NCBI GenBank assembly: GCA_022449455.1
Contig: JAKUPL010000007.1
Coordinates: 123,368-187,367 of the forward strand
Direction of reading: 5' to 3'
DNA from: Alcanivorax sp.
GTDB lineage: Bacteria; Pseudomonadota; Gammaproteobacteria; Pseudomonadales; Alcanivoracaceae
Length of the DNA: 64,000 nucleotides
Part shown: one piece after another, positions 28,182 through 35,954 of the stretch
How the letters are laid out: each line of letters begins with the position of its first letter
How positions within the stretch are numbered: the first letter of the stretch is position 1
Notes under the pieces: generated by a model
Databases searched by the model: none
What the model saw: the letters and a program-made list of their open reading frames with translations, nothing else
What the model was told of the DNA's origin: nothing
Program-made: the position numbers and the translations under genes

Positions 28182-30467
28182 TTAGCCGGCGCGGAGGCGT
28201 TTGGCGGCTTGCACCATGTTCGCCAGGGCGCCTTCGGTTTCTTCCCATTTGCGGGTTTTCAGGCCGCAGTCCGGGTTCACCCAGAGCCGTTCCTTGGGCA
28301 GGCGGTGGGCGGCTTTTTCCATCAGTTGCACCATCCAGTTCACGTCCGGCTGGTTGGGGGAGTGGATGTCGTAGACCCCCGGGCCGATGTCGTTGGGGTA
28401 CTGGAAGGTCTCGAAGGCTTCCAGCAGCTCCATGTTCGAGCGTGACGTCTCGATGGTGATCACGTCCGCGTCCATGGCGGCGATCGCTTCGATGATGTCG
28501 TTGAACTCCGAATAGCACATGTGGGTGTGGATCTGGGTTTCGTCGGCGACCCCCACGGTGGCCAGGCGGAAGCAGTCCACCGCCCAGTCCAGATAGGCGC
28601 GCCAGTCGTTTTGCCGCAGGGGCAGGCCCTCGCGGAACGCCGGTTCGTCGATCTGGATCACGCCGATGCCGGCGGCTTCCAGGTCCTGAACCTCGTCACG
28701 CAGGGCCAGGGCTATCTGGCGGCAGGTGGTTTCACGCGGCTGGTCGTCGCGCACGAAGGACCACTGCAGAATCGTCACCGGGCCGGTGAGCATGCCTTTC
28801 ACCGGCTTGTCGGTGAGCGATTGGGCGAACGTCGCCCAGTCCACGGTCATCGGCGTGGGGCGGCTGACGTCGCCGAAGATCACCGGTGGCTTCACGCAGC
28901 GTGAGCCATAGCTCTGCACCCAGCCGAAGCGGGTGAAGGCGAAACCTTCCAGCAGCTCACCGAAGTATTCCACCATGTCGTTGCGTTCCGCTTCGCCGTG
29001 CACCAGCACGTCCAGGTCCACCTGTTCCTGATAGCGGATGGCGCGGGTGATTTCCTGTTTCATCTGATCCAGGTAATCCGCGTCATTGAGCTTGCCGGCT
29101 TTCCAGTCGCGGCGGGCGCCACGGATTTCCGGAGTCTGCGGAAAAGAGCCGATGGTGGTGGTGGGGAACGCCGGCAGCTTCAGGGCCGCCTGCTGCTTGC
29201 CAATGCGCTCGGCGAACGGGCTCAGACGGTCGCGGGAAACCTGGCCGGCGGCGGCCATGCGCTCGCCCACCGCTTTGTTATGAATGCGCGGGGAGGCGGC
29301 ACGGGCGGCCAGCGCCTCGCGTTGCGCGGCCAGGGCGGCGTCGTCCGGGTTGCCATCCAGGGCATCGCGGAGCAGTTTCAGTTCGTCCAGTTTCTGCTTG
29401 GCGAAGCTCAGCCAGCTTTTCAGCTCGGCGTCGAGCTTGTCTTCCTGGTCCAGGTCCACCGGGCTGTGCATCAGGGAACAGGAGGGCGCCAGCCACAACC
29501 GGTCATCGAGTTGCTCTTTCAGCGGCTTGAGCGTCTCCAGCAGGGCATCCAGGTCGGCGCGCCAGATGTTGCGGCCGTTGATCACGCCCAGTGACAGCAC
29601 TTTATCGCCCAGGCGCGGCAGCACCTGCGCCAGGTCGTCCCGACCGCGCACCCGGTCCAGGTGCAGGCCGGCCACCGGCAGTTCCAGGGCGGTGAACAGG
29701 TTGTCGCTCAGGCTTTCGAAGTAGGTGGCCAGCAGCAACTTCACGTTGGCGGCGCTGGCCAGCCGGTCATACACCCGCAGGTAGGCGCGCTGCCAGGCGT
29801 CGGGCAGGTCCAGACACAGAATCGGCTCGTCGATCTGCACCCAGGTCACGCCCTGCTCGGCGAAGCGCTGCAGGATCTGCTTATAGACCGGGATCAGCGC
29901 ATCCAGCAGGTCGAGCTTTTTCAGATCCCCGTTGGCCTCGAAGGCGTCGCCCTTGGACAGCCACAGATAGGTGAGGGGACCGGGGATCACCGGCTTGGCG
30001 TCGTGGCCCAGGGCGCGGGCCTCATCGATCTGCTCGAACAGGGTGTGCCGGGCGATGCGGAAGGTCTGGTCGGCGCTCAGTTCCGGCACGATGTAGTGGT
30101 AGTTGGTATCGAACCACTTGGTCATCTCGCAGGCGGCCGCCGGCGTGCCGGTGGGCGCGCGACCGCGGGCCATGCGGAACAGGGTGTCCAGGTCCACCGG
30201 TTGGTCGTCGCCGTGTTCGAAGCGCGCCGGCACCACGCCCAGCAGGCAGGAGAACTCCAGAATCTGGTCGTACCAGGCGAAGTCGCCCACCGCTACCGGC
30301 GACACGCCGGCCTCGGCCTGCAGGGCCCAGTGGCGTTCACGCAGGCTGCGGCCCACATGTTCCAGTTCGCTTTGTTGCAGGGTGCCGGCCCAGTAGGCCT
30401 CCTGCGCCTGTTTCAACTCCCGGCGGGCGCCGATGCGGGGGAAGCCGAGATTGTGCAAGGTGGTCAT
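28182..30467 (-). CDS. metE: Cobalamin-independent methionine synthase MetE
   Basis: Transfers a methyl group from 5-methyltetrahydropteroyl-triglutamate to homocysteine to form methionine, without B12. The 761-residue protein has the two (beta/alpha)8 barrels of the family: the N-terminal half starts [18 protein letters not shown]. The C-terminal catalytic half has [15 protein letters not shown] and the zinc ligands around [10 protein letters not shown] (His and Cys), the conserved Glu in [14 protein letters not shown] and Cys in [11 protein letters not shown]. Length is typical. It is divergent from a MetR-type regulator gene, the classical arrangement. Confidence 0.98.
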   Translation of the reverse strand: MTTLHNLGFPRIGARRELKQAQEAYWAGTLQQSELEHVGRSLRERHWALQAEAGVSPVAVGDFAWYDQILEFSCLLGVVPARFEHGDDQPVDLDTLFRMARGRAPTGTPAAACEMTKWFDTNYHYIVPELSADQTFRIARHTLFEQIDEARALGHDAKPVIPGPLTYLWLSKGDAFEANGDLKKLDLLDALIPVYKQILQRFAEQGVTWVQIDEPILCLDLPDAWQRAYLRVYDRLASAANVKLLLATYFESLSDNLFTALELPVAGLHLDRVRGRDDLAQVLPRLGDKVLSLGVINGRNIWRADLDALLETLKPLKEQLDDRLWLAPSCSLMHSPVDLDQEDKLDAELKSWLSFAKQKLDELKLLRDALDGNPDDAALAAQREALAARAASPRIHNKAVGERMAAAGQVSRDRLSPFAERIGKQQAALKLPAFPTTTIGSFPQTPEIRGARRDWKAGKLNDADYLDQMKQEITRAIRYQEQVDLDVLVHGEAERNDMVEYFGELLEGFAFTRFGWVQSYGSRCVKPPVIFGDVSRPTPMTVDWATFAQSLTDKPVKGMLTGPVTILQWSFVRDDQPRETTCRQIALALRDEVQDLEAAGIGVIQIDEPAFREGLPLRQNDWRAYLDWAVDCFRLATVGVADETQIHTHMCYSEFNDIIEAIAAMDADVITIETSRSNMELLEAFETFQYPNDIGPGVYDIHSPNQPDVNWMVQLMEKAAHRLPKERLWVNPDCGLKTRKWEETEGALANMVQAAKRLRAG

Positions 30468-30530
30468 GGTGTGTCCTTTCCGTCGCCGTGGCGTTCAGTG
30501 CAAAGACCGCTATTGTGGAGACGGTGTGAC

Positions 30531-30545
30531 TTGAGACAAAATCAA
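30531..30545. promoter_or_regulatory. Candidate MetR operator in the metE-metR divergent region
   Basis: TTGA-N7-TCAA inverted repeat, the T-N11-A shape of LysR-type boxes and close to the MetR half-sites TGAA/TTCA. It lies 63 bp from the metE ATG and 29 bp from the metR ATG. Confidence 0.5.
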
Positions 30546-30574
30546 ATATCTAATCCTGACTATGAGGGTTTCTC

Positions 30575-31495
30575 ATGTTTCTGGAGTTGCGCCATCTCAA
30601 CACCCTGCTGGCCATCGACGAGGCGGGCAGCCTGGTGGAGGCGGCGGAGCGGCTGCACGTGACCCAGTCGGCCCTGTCCCATCAGCTCAAGGATCTGGAG
30701 CATCGCTTGGGGGTGTCGTTGATCGTGCGCCGCACCCGTCCGATCCGTTTCACGCCCGCCGGCGCCCGGCTGCTGGCGCTGGCCCGTGACATCCTGCCGC
30801 GGGTGAGGCGTACGGAAACCGAGCTGCGACGGCTGGCGGCAGGACGCAGCGGCCGGCTGCACATCGCCATCGAGTGCCATTCGTGTTTTCAGTGGTTGAT
30901 GCCGGCGTTGGACCGATTCCGGGAGGCCTGGCCGGAGGTGGAACTGGACCTGTCCGCGGCGTTCAGCTTCACGCCGCAAAGCGCGCTGGTGCGCGGAGAT
31001 CTGGACATGGTGATCACCTCCGACCCGGTGGACAACGAGGCGGTGCGCTATCTGCCGCTGTTCCGTTACGAGCTGGTGCTGGCGGTGGCGCGGGGCTCGG
31101 CGCTGGCCAAGCGACGCTTCGTGGCGGCGTCGGCGTTGAGCGACCAGCGGCTGATCACCTATCCGGTGGAGCATGAACGGTTGGACGTGTTCACCGCCTT
31201 TCTCGATCCCGCCGGCGTGGCGCCGGCCTCGGTGCGCACCGCCGAGCTGACGCCGATGATGGTGCAGCTGGTGGCCGCCGGTCGTGGCGTGGCGGCCTTG
31301 CCCAACTGGGCGCTGACCGAGTATCTGGATCTGAAGCTGGTGGACGCGGTGCGGTTGGGCGAGGCGGGGGTCTGGCGGACGCTTTACGCGGCCGTGCGTG
31401 ACGGTGACGAATCGGTGCCGTACGTCCAGGAGTTCATGGACACCGCCCGGGATCTTTGCTTCCAGAACCTGTCCGGAATCCGCCGGGCGGACTGA
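30575..31495 (+). CDS. metR: LysR-family transcriptional regulator MetR
   Basis: Homocysteine-responsive activator of metE and other methionine genes. The 306-residue protein has the N-terminal winged HTH (LNTLLAIDEAGSLVEAAERLHVTQSALSHQLKDLE, residues about 8-42) with the MetR-specific TQSALSHQ. The effector domain starts with GRLHIAIECHSCFQWLMPAL, which is nearly the diagnostic MetR sequence, and includes LITYPVEHERLDVFTAFLDPAGV. Divergent from metE with 107 bp between starts. Assignment to MetR rather than a general LysR protein rests on both motif and position. Confidence 0.95.
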   Translation: MFLELRHLNTLLAIDEAGSLVEAAERLHVTQSALSHQLKDLEHRLGVSLIVRRTRPIRFTPAGARLLALARDILPRVRRTETELRRLAAGRSGRLHIAIECHSCFQWLMPALDRFREAWPEVELDLSAAFSFTPQSALVRGDLDMVITSDPVDNEAVRYLPLFRYELVLAVARGSALAKRRFVAASALSDQRLITYPVEHERLDVFTAFLDPAGVAPASVRTAELTPMMVQLVAAGRGVAALPNWALTEYLDLKLVDAVRLGEAGVWRTLYAAVRDGDESVPYVQEFMDTARDLCFQNLSGIRRAD

Positions 31496-31504
31496 CGGCG
31501 CCGC

Positions 31505-31690
31505 TCAGGGCGAGGGCTGGCGGGGTTGCAGCGGCGCCACCCAGTAGTGCTGCTTGTGGCCGCGCCGCTGGTAACGCTGACACACGCGGTCGGCCTGTTG
31601 CCGCGAGTGAAAACGGTTCACCACGAACACATTGCCGTGGTCGTCCTGCCGCCACAGCACGTACTGGCTGTTACCCGCGGCCATGTTCAC
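31505..31690 (-). CDS. Small hypothetical protein
   Basis: A 61-residue product I do not recognise. The sequence (QYVLWRQDDHGNVFVVNRF then HSRQQADRVCQRYQRRGHKQHYWVAPL) looks like a compact alpha-beta fold in which a short strand pair is followed by an Ala/Arg-rich helix and a final strand, somewhat like SPOR-type or other small domains, but this is only a resemblance. Translation could begin with GTG at 31690 or with ATG two codons later; neither has a clear ribosome-binding site. It lies 12 bp downstream of the CYTH gene on the same strand, so it may be the last gene of a Blc-CYTH-small-ORF unit. Confidence 0.55.
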   Translation of the reverse strand: MNMAAGNSQYVLWRQDDHGNVFVVNRFHSRQQADRVCQRYQRRGHKQHYWVAPLQPRQPSP

Positions 31691-31702
31691 CAGCGGTCAT
31701 GG

Positions 31703-32185
31703 TTACCACTGACCGAAGGGCGTGCGGCTGAGCGCGCTGTTGTAGAAGCGCGCATCGTCGGTGACTTCCTCGCCCAGCCAGTCCGGACGCGGCACGCTCT
31801 GGTCCTCGTGGCTCAGTTCGATTTCCGCCACCACCAGGCCCTGGTTGTCGCCGTGGAAGACGTCCACCTCCCATTCCAGATCCGCGCCGTCCACCTCGGA
31901 CCCGGCCGGCAGCCGGTAGCGGGTTTTGTCGATCACCCCCTCGGCGCACATCTCCGCCAGAATGGCGCGGGCGTCGTCCACCGGGATCGGGTATTCGAAC
32001 TCGCTGCGACGGGCGCCCCGGGTCTCGCCCTTGAGGGTGAGCCAGGCCTGCTGATCGCGGATGCGTACCCGTACCGTGGCCCGCCGATCGTGGCTCAGAT
32101 AGCCCTGGATCAGCCGCTCACCGCGCCGGCCCTCGAGAAAGCCGGTGTCGGTGACGCGGAATTTGCGCTCGATTTCCACGCCCAT
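31703..32185 (-). CDS. CYTH domain protein (inorganic triphosphatase-like)
   Basis: A 160-residue single-domain CYTH/triphosphate tunnel protein. The signature ExExK is present at the N-terminus (GVEIERKF), followed by basic and acidic strands of the tunnel: RLIQGYLS, VRVRIRDQQAWLTLKGE, FEYPIPVDDAR, DKTRYRLP, LEWEVDVFHGDNQGLVVAEIELS. Members hydrolyse inorganic triphosphate or thiamine triphosphate, or make cAMP (CyaB type); the short form here most resembles bacterial inorganic triphosphatases, but the substrate cannot be fixed from sequence. It is downstream of the blc lipocalin gene with a 22-bp gap. Confidence 0.88.
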   Translation of the reverse strand: MGVEIERKFRVTDTGFLEGRRGERLIQGYLSHDRRATVRVRIRDQQAWLTLKGETRGARRSEFEYPIPVDDARAILAEMCAEGVIDKTRYRLPAGSEVDGADLEWEVDVFHGDNQGLVVAEIELSHEDQSVPRPDWLGEEVTDDARFYNSALSRTPFGQW

Positions 32186-32207
32186 CAGGTTCTCTCCCGG
32201 TGTTTGA

Positions 32208-32792
32208 TCAGCCTTCCGCCGGCGCCGGGGCGTCGGGCACCAGATCCCGGTTGCGCTGGAGCTCGTCCACCGGGAAGCCTTTTTCGCGAGCCACGTCCAC
32301 CAGGGCCTGATACTGGTCTTCCGGCAGGCGCGGCTGGCGCGCCAGAATCCACAGATAGTCGCGGCTGGGGCCGCCCACCACCACGGTTTCGTAGTTGTCG
32401 TCCAGGGCCAGCACCCAATAGTTGCCCTCGGCCAGCCACGGCAGCAGGTTGGAGAACCAGTTGTCGAAGCGCACTTTCAATTTGGCGTCGTTGCTGCCCT
32501 CGATGGCGCGGGCGCTGCCGGTGGCTTCGCTGGGGCCGTCCTCGCGCTGGCAGCGATTGACCACGCCGATGCGATGCGGCGATTCCACGGTGTAGGTGGC
32601 GGTGGAGTTGTAGCAGCCGCGCTGGAACCATTGCGGCAGACGGGCGATCTCGTACCAGGTGCCGCTGTAGCGCTCCAGATCGACCCGATCCACGGTGGTC
32701 AGGGGCGGTTCTCCGACGCCGCTGGCGCAGCCGGCCAGAGCGGTGGCGGCCAGCAGGGGCAGGGCGGCGAGCTTGAGAGTCCGAAGGGGCAT
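32208..32792 (-). CDS. blc: Outer-membrane lipoprotein lipocalin Blc
   Basis: Bacterial lipocalin anchored in the outer membrane, thought to bind lysophospholipids or fatty acids during envelope stress. The 194-residue precursor has a lipobox ending at Cys22 (TALAGC). The lipocalin signature is in LERYSGTWYEIARLPQWFQRG, followed by YNSTATYTVE and DNYETVVVGGPSRDYLWILARQP (residues about 130-152), the usual Blc C-terminal block. Ser/Ala after the lipidated Cys favours outer-membrane sorting. First gene of a minus-strand group with the CYTH gene. Divergent from ccmA. Confidence 0.93.
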   Translation of the reverse strand: MPLRTLKLAALPLLAATALAGCASGVGEPPLTTVDRVDLERYSGTWYEIARLPQWFQRGCYNSTATYTVESPHRIGVVNRCQREDGPSEATGSARAIEGSNDAKLKVRFDNWFSNLLPWLAEGNYWVLALDDNYETVVVGGPSRDYLWILARQPRLPEDQYQALVDVAREKGFPVDELQRNRDLVPDAPAPAEG

Positions 32793-32917
32793 GTCGTTTC
32801 CTTGCGACGTTGGGAAAAAAGGGGGCGCCCAGTCTAGCCCAATTCCACCGCCGCCGTCCGGTCCCGGCGCGCCGCACCGGTGTTCGGTACGGTCGTCCCC
32901 CGTGGTTTTCGCCGTGC

Positions 32918-32974
32918 TACAATGCCGCGCGAATTGAAAGGCCGCCCGAATTGAAGGGCCGCGCGAATTGAGAG
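32918..32974 (+). repeat. -10 element followed by three 17-bp tandem repeats upstream of ccmA
   Basis: TACAAT at 32918-32923 is followed directly by three 17-bp direct repeats at 32924-32940, 32941-32957 and 32958-32974, each of the form GCCGCSCGAATTGARRG. They would lie at or just after a transcript start and form most of the 5' leader of the ccmA operon. No good -35 is visible. Confidence 0.7.
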
Positions 32975-33001
32975 CCCCGGGCGGATCCGGGGCCGCGCCG
33001 A

Positions 33002-33622
33002 TTGCCGGAGGTTGGGATTATCACTGGGCCATGTCTCACAGTGCGCGGTTTAAGCTGCGAGCGCGACGACCGGATGCTGTTCCGGGAGTTGGCGTTTTCC
33101 GCCGCCGACGGCGAGGTCTGGCAGATCACCGGCGCCAACGGCGCCGGCAAGACCACCTTGCTGCGCATTCTGGTGGGCCTGCACGGGTTCTTCGAGGGGG
33201 AGGTGCACTGGCGCCAGCCGCTGGCTCCCTCGCTGCTCTACCTGGGCCATCAGCCGGGCGTCCGGGAGGAACTCTCCGCCCGCGAAAACCTCCGATACAG
33301 TCAGGCGCTGAGCGGCCAGGGCGGTGATCCGGACGCGGCCCTGGACGCGGTGGGCCTGTACGGTTTCGAGGATGTGCCCGCCGGGCGCCTGTCCGCCGGG
33401 CAGAAGCGGCGCATCGCCCTGGCCCGGCTGTGGCTGGACCCCAAGCCGGTGTGGGTGTTGGACGAACCCTTCACCGCCATCGACCAGGACGGGGTGACGC
33501 GCCTGGACGCGCGCCTGCGCCAGGCCGCCGCCGCCGGCACCCTGGTGCTGTACACCTCCCACCACCGGGTGGGGGACGACGTGCGCCGGCTGCATCTGGG
33601 TGGCGCCGGAGGCGCCCGATGA
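33002..33622 (+). CDS. ccmA: Heme exporter ATP-binding protein CcmA
   Basis: ATPase of the CcmABCD complex that releases holo-CcmE for cytochrome c maturation. The protein (206 residues from the TTG at 33002) has Walker A GANGAGKTT, the ABC signature LSAGQKRR, Walker B WVLDEPF, and the CcmA-type RGLSCERDDRMLF start. No in-frame ATG exists before the conserved part. Options are TTG 33002 with no ribosome-binding site, ATT 33017 with GGAGG 5 bp upstream (33007-33011), or GTG 33041 with none. The ATT start would give a family-typical N-terminus. An ATG at 33031 is in another frame. It overlaps ccmB by 4 bp and begins ccmABCDE. Confidence 0.93.
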   Translation: MPEVGIITGPCLTVRGLSCERDDRMLFRELAFSAADGEVWQITGANGAGKTTLLRILVGLHGFFEGEVHWRQPLAPSLLYLGHQPGVREELSARENLRYSQALSGQGGDPDAALDAVGLYGFEDVPAGRLSAGQKRRIALARLWLDPKPVWVLDEPFTAIDQDGVTRLDARLRQAAAAGTLVLYTSHHRVGDDVRRLHLGGAGGAR

Positions 33623-34290
33623 GCCGCGTCTGGTGGGCGGCGCTGCGCCGCGAGCTGACGCTGATCTGGCGGGCGCCGGCGGACATGGTGCAGCCGCTGT
33701 TCTTCTTCGTGGTGGTGGTCAGCCTGTTCCCCCTGGGTCTGTCGCCGAAACCGGAATTGCTGGCCCTGGTGGCCCCCGGGGCGGTCTGGGTGGCGGCGCT
33801 GCTGGCGGTGATGCTGTCCCTGGACGGCCTGTTCCGCCGGGACCAGGAAAGCGGCGCCCTGGACCAGATGCTCACGGCCCCCGTGCTATCGGTGGTGCCG
33901 GTGTCCGCCAAACTGCTGGCCCACTGGCTGCTCACCGGCCTGCCGCTGGCCCTGGTGGCGCCGCTGCTGGGCTACATGATGCAACTGCCGGTGGCGGTGC
34001 TGGGCACGCTGATGATGAGCGTGCTGCTGGGCACCCCCACGCTCACCGTGGTGGGCGCCATCGGCGCCGCGCTCACGGTGGGGCTCAACCGCGGCGGTAT
34101 TCTGCTGGCGGTGCTGGTGCTGCCGCTGTACATCCCGGTGCTGGTGTTCGGCGCCGGCGTGGTGCGCACCGCCCAGGACGGCCTGCCCACGGACGGCTTG
34201 CTGGCGGTGCTGGGCGCGATTCTGGCCCTGGCGCTGAGCCTCGGGCCGCTGGCGGTGGCGCTGGGTCTGCGCATCAGCGCCGGGGATTAG
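33619..34290 (+). CDS. ccmB: Heme exporter membrane subunit CcmB
   Basis: Integral membrane subunit of the CcmABCD complex. The 223-residue protein has six predicted membrane segments (about 25-45, 48-70, 100-120, 128-155, 158-185, 198-220). It carries the family signatures FFFVVVVSLFPLG, SLDGLFRRDQESGALDQML and LPLYIPVLVFGAG. It starts at ATG 33619, overlapping the ccmA stop. Its stop codon is followed at once by a heptad-type inverted repeat that separates it from ccmC. Confidence 0.96.
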   Translation: MSRVWWAALRRELTLIWRAPADMVQPLFFFVVVVSLFPLGLSPKPELLALVAPGAVWVAALLAVMLSLDGLFRRDQESGALDQMLTAPVLSVVPVSAKLLAHWLLTGLPLALVAPLLGYMMQLPVAVLGTLMMSVLLGTPTLTVVGAIGAALTVGLNRGGILLAVLVLPLYIPVLVFGAGVVRTAQDGLPTDGLLAVLGAILALALSLGPLAVALGLRISAGD

Positions 34291-34358
34291 AAAAGTTGAA
34301 AGTGAAAAGTTGAAAGGGCGGGTTCCTTTTTACTTTGAACTTTCAACTTTGAACTTTG
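34291..34358. repeat. Inverted repeat of AAAGTTG heptads between ccmB and ccmC (family A, copy 2)
   Basis: Left arm 34291-34316 (units AAAGTTG, AAAGTGA, AAAGTTG) and right arm 34325-34357 (CTTTTTA, CTTTGAA, CTTTCAA, CTTTGAA) are inverted and have a strict 7-bp period. The loop is 8 bp. It lies between two genes of one operon, so if it formed a terminator it would be expected to lower ccmC expression. Related to the copy at 2892-3070. Confidence 0.83.
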
Positions 34359-34368
34359 GGTCTGTTTT

Positions 34369-35118
34369 ATGTGGAAAACAATTAAACGCTGGTACCACCA
34401 ATTGGGCTCGCCGGTGTATTTCTACCGATTCAGCAGCGCGGTGCTGCCGTGGCTGCTGCCGATTTCGCTGGTGCTGCTGGCGGTGGGTCTGGCCTGGGGA
34501 CTGGCCTGGGCGCCGGTGGAGCGCTACCAGGGCGACAGCTACCGCATCATCTATATTCACGTGCCGGCCTCCAGCGGCGCTTTGATGGGCTACATCGCCA
34601 TGGGCGTGGCCGGGCTGGTGGCGCTGGTCTGGCGCATGAAAATGGCCGAGGTGATGCTCAAGGCCCTGGCGCCGTTCGGCGCGGTGCTGGCGGCGGTGTC
34701 GCTGGTCACCGGCGCGCTCTGGGGCAAACCCACCTGGGGTACCTACTGGCAGTGGGACGCGCGCATGACCTCCATGCTGATCCTGCTGTTTCTGTACCTG
34801 GGCATCATTGCCCTGCAAAGCGCCATCCGTGACCCCCGCCAGGCGGCCCGGGCCGCCTCCTTGCTGGCCATGGTGGGGGTGATCAACGTGGTGATCGTCA
34901 AGTATTCGGTGGAGTGGCTGCAGACCCTGCACCAGGGCTCCACCCTCAAGGTGATCGGCGAGTCGTCCATCGATGACGCCATGAAGTGGCCGCTGCTGAT
35001 CAGCATGCTGGGGCTGTGGCTGCTGTACGCGGCCAACGTGCTGATGCGCGCCCGCACCGAGGTGCTCAATCGCGAACGGCGCGCCGGCTGGGTGCGCAAA
35101 CTCGTGAACCGGCCCTGA
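34369..35118 (+). CDS. ccmC: Heme transporter/handling protein CcmC
   Basis: Inner-membrane protein that presents heme and attaches it to CcmE. The 249-residue protein has six membrane segments and the WWD-type heme-binding region (ALWGKPTWGTYWQWDARMTSML, residues about 115-136), flanked by conserved histidines such as IYIHVPASSGALMGY. It begins with an in-frame ATG 10 bp after the AT-rich heptad repeat, with no strong Shine-Dalgarno sequence visible, which might make translation weak or coupled. It precedes ccmD with a 13-bp gap. Confidence 0.96.
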   Translation: MWKTIKRWYHQLGSPVYFYRFSSAVLPWLLPISLVLLAVGLAWGLAWAPVERYQGDSYRIIYIHVPASSGALMGYIAMGVAGLVALVWRMKMAEVMLKALAPFGAVLAAVSLVTGALWGKPTWGTYWQWDARMTSMLILLFLYLGIIALQSAIRDPRQAARAASLLAMVGVINVVIVKYSVEWLQTLHQGSTLKVIGESSIDDAMKWPLLISMLGLWLLYAANVLMRARTEVLNRERRAGWVRKLVNRP

Positions 35119-35131
35119 GGAGTCCGAACCG

Positions 35132-35347
35132 ATGTACTTCGACAGCTTCGCCGACTTTCTGGCCATGGGTGACCACGGCTTTTTCGTTTGGAGCGCCTAC
35201 GGCATCAGCGCGCTTCTGATCATTGGCAATATGTTGCTGGCCTGGCGCCAACAGGGACGGGTGCGCGCCGAACTGGCCCGGCGCGCGCGGCGCGAGGCCC
35301 GCGATGCCACCACCGTTTCGGGGAGTCCTGATGAATCCGGTTCGTAA
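35132..35347 (+). CDS. ccmD: Heme exporter protein CcmD
   Basis: Small membrane protein that binds CcmC and holds the CcmABCD complex with CcmE. The 71-residue product has the CcmD pattern: an N-terminal [22 protein letters not shown] stretch (about residues 2-23, with the conserved Tyr/Trp), one membrane segment (about 24-38), and a basic cytoplasmic tail (RRARREARD). GAGGAGTC-type ribosome-binding sequence precedes it. Its 3' end overlaps the ccmE start by 17 bp. Length is typical for CcmD. Confidence 0.93.
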   Translation: MYFDSFADFLAMGDHGFFVWSAYGISALLIIGNMLLAWRQQGRVRAELARRARREARDATTVSGSPDESGS

Positions 35348-35843
35348 ACAACGTCTGATCCTGGTGCTGGCGATTCTGGCCGGCCTGGCCGTGGCCGTGG
35401 GCCTGGCGGTGTACGCCCTGCGCCAGAACATCAACCTGTTCTACACGCCCCAGCAGGTGGTCTCCGGGGAAGCGCCGGTGGACACCAAGATGCGTGTGGG
35501 CGGCCTGGTGGTGGACGGGTCGGTGCGCCGTAATCCGGAGACCCTGGATGTGACCTTCGCGGTCACCGACGGCAAGGGCACTTTCGACATTCATTACCAG
35601 GGCATCCTGCCGGACCTGTTCCGGGAAGGGCAGGGCATCGTCGCCAATGGCACTCTGATCAGCCGCGACCGCTTCGAGGCCGAGGAAGTGCTGGCCAAGC
35701 ACGATGAAACCTACATGCCACCGGAAGTGCAGGACGCCCTGGAGAAGGCCGGGCACCCCGGCGGCGCCGGCAAGACCGGGTCCGATTCCGGCTATTCCGG
35801 CGGTTATTCCGAGAGCGATTCCGGCGACCGTCCGGCGGACTGA
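35331..35843 (+). CDS. ccmE: Heme chaperone CcmE
   Basis: Periplasmic, membrane-anchored chaperone that binds heme covalently through a histidine and hands it to CcmF. The 170-residue protein has an N-terminal membrane segment (about 9-29), a beta-barrel OB-fold, and the heme-binding site His124 and Tyr128 in [12 protein letters not shown]. The C-terminal tail (about 150-170) is Gly/Ser-rich and disordered. The ATG at 35331 lies inside the end of ccmD. Last gene of ccmABCDE; ccmFGHI is 13 kb upstream, so the two halves of the pathway are separate transcription units. Confidence 0.97.
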   Translation: MNPVRKQRLILVLAILAGLAVAVGLAVYALRQNINLFYTPQQVVSGEAPVDTKMRVGGLVVDGSVRRNPETLDVTFAVTDGKGTFDIHYQGILPDLFREGQGIVANGTLISRDRFEAEEVLAKHDETYMPPEVQDALEKAGHPGGAGKTGSDSGYSGGYSESDSGDRPAD

Positions 35844-35887
35844 AGGCGGCTGGCCGCCGGGCCCCGGCGGCCCGGCGCGAAAAAGAT

Positions 35888-35917
35888 TGTCCGCCGTGGC
35901 GGGGCTGGCATACAGTG
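35888..35917 (+). promoter_or_regulatory. Candidate promoter for the ATP-grasp gene
   Basis: TTGTCC (35888-35893), 18-bp spacer, TACAGT (35912-35917), 38 bp before the ATG. Confidence 0.5.
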
Positions 35918-35954
35918 CGCCGATAGCCATCCACTCTTGACCGTTCGGGGCCCC

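Noticed and set aside
33031..33330. An alternative frame starting at ATG 33031 near the ccmA start
   Set aside because: It encodes no CcmA motif; the Walker A, signature and Walker B motifs are all in the frame starting at or after 33002.
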